This document shows positions 5,354 to 5,398 of a stretch of 5,398 nt of DNA, one piece after another. A program made the position numbers and the translations under genes. The DNA is taken from contig JADFYS010000159.1 of assembly GCA_015232955.1 (NCBI GenBank), positions 1-5,398 of the forward strand, written 5' to 3'. The DNA comes from Gammaproteobacteria bacterium (GTDB lineage: Bacteria; Pseudomonadota; Gammaproteobacteria; Thiohalomonadales; Thiohalomonadaceae). Position 1 is the first letter of the stretch. Each line of letters starts with the position of its first letter. The notes below the pieces were generated by a model. It saw nothing but the letters and a program-made list of their open reading frames with translations. It did not search any database and was not told where the DNA came from.

Positions 5354-5398
5354 ACCCTCACCCCTACCCTCTCCCGCTGGGAGAGGGAGATCAGGTGA
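5354..5398. repeat. Palindromic interspersed repeat (CCCTCTCCC/GGGAGAGGG type), cut by the window edge
   Basis: CCCTCTCCC (5367-5375), a GCT loop and GGGAGAGGG (5379-5387) form a perfect 9-bp stem. Flanking TCACC (5358-5362) and GGTGA (5394-5398) add outer pairs. The AACCCTCACCCC...CTCTCCC wording is a form I know as a frequent intergenic palindromic repeat in several proteobacteria. The right arm probably continues past the window. Only one copy is visible here. Confidence 0.65.

Noticed and set aside
1..5398. CRISPR array, tRNA or rRNA gene
   Set aside because: No regularly spaced direct repeats, cloverleaf or rRNA-like conserved segments were seen on either strand.

Overview
The window looks like an accessory region of a proteobacterial chromosome or large plasmid, most likely gammaproteobacterial. 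This rests on AGGAG-type ribosome binding sites, sigma70-like promoter boxes, the families present and a CCCTCTCCC/GGGAGAGGG palindrome at the right edge. There is no rRNA or housekeeping gene to fix the taxon. All supported genes lie on the minus strand, so they read from right to left. Two blocks with visibly different base composition abut near position 1505-1605.

Left block (about 216-1561, visibly GC-richer): a type IV AbiE toxin-antitoxin module. The antitoxin gene abiEi (707-1504) looks full length. It overlaps by 4 bases (ATGA) the toxin gene abiEii (177-710), which is cut short after its nucleotidyltransferase motifs. Homology stops near position 215, and DNA of another origin (1-215) supplies about 12 foreign residues and a stop codon. 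Upstream of abiEi are two adjacent inverted repeats. They cover a candidate -35 and -10, which is the arrangement expected for AbiEi autorepression. The -10 lies only 7 bases from the ATG, so the mRNA may be leaderless.

Right block (about 1576-5398, AT-richer): a four-gene array read leftwards from a good sigma70-type promoter at 5068-5097. It encodes an unrecognised 214-residue protein with a Lys-rich N-terminus and a VDVFCLGVKDA motif (4233-4877), a HIRAN-domain protein with an apparent signal peptide (3706-4128), an ADP-ribosylglycohydrolase of the DraG/ARH fold with its metal-binding motifs in place (2764-3702), and a PcfJ-like protein (1601-2764). The last three are packed with a 3-base gap and a 1-base overlap, so they are almost certainly co-transcribed and translationally coupled. 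The array ends in a perfect 10-bp hairpin (1576-1604) whose first arm contains the PcfJ stop codon.

How the right-hand genes work together is not known to me. A predicted ADP-ribose-removing enzyme is tightly linked to a DNA-end-binding fold (HIRAN) and a protein family named from conjugative plasmids. This makes a role in nucleic-acid or protein ADP-ribosylation, mobile-element biology or defence a reasonable but unproven hypothesis. The region 5046-5398 has no gene. It holds the promoter, an interrupted 14-bp-pair inverted repeat (5275-5314) and the edge palindrome.
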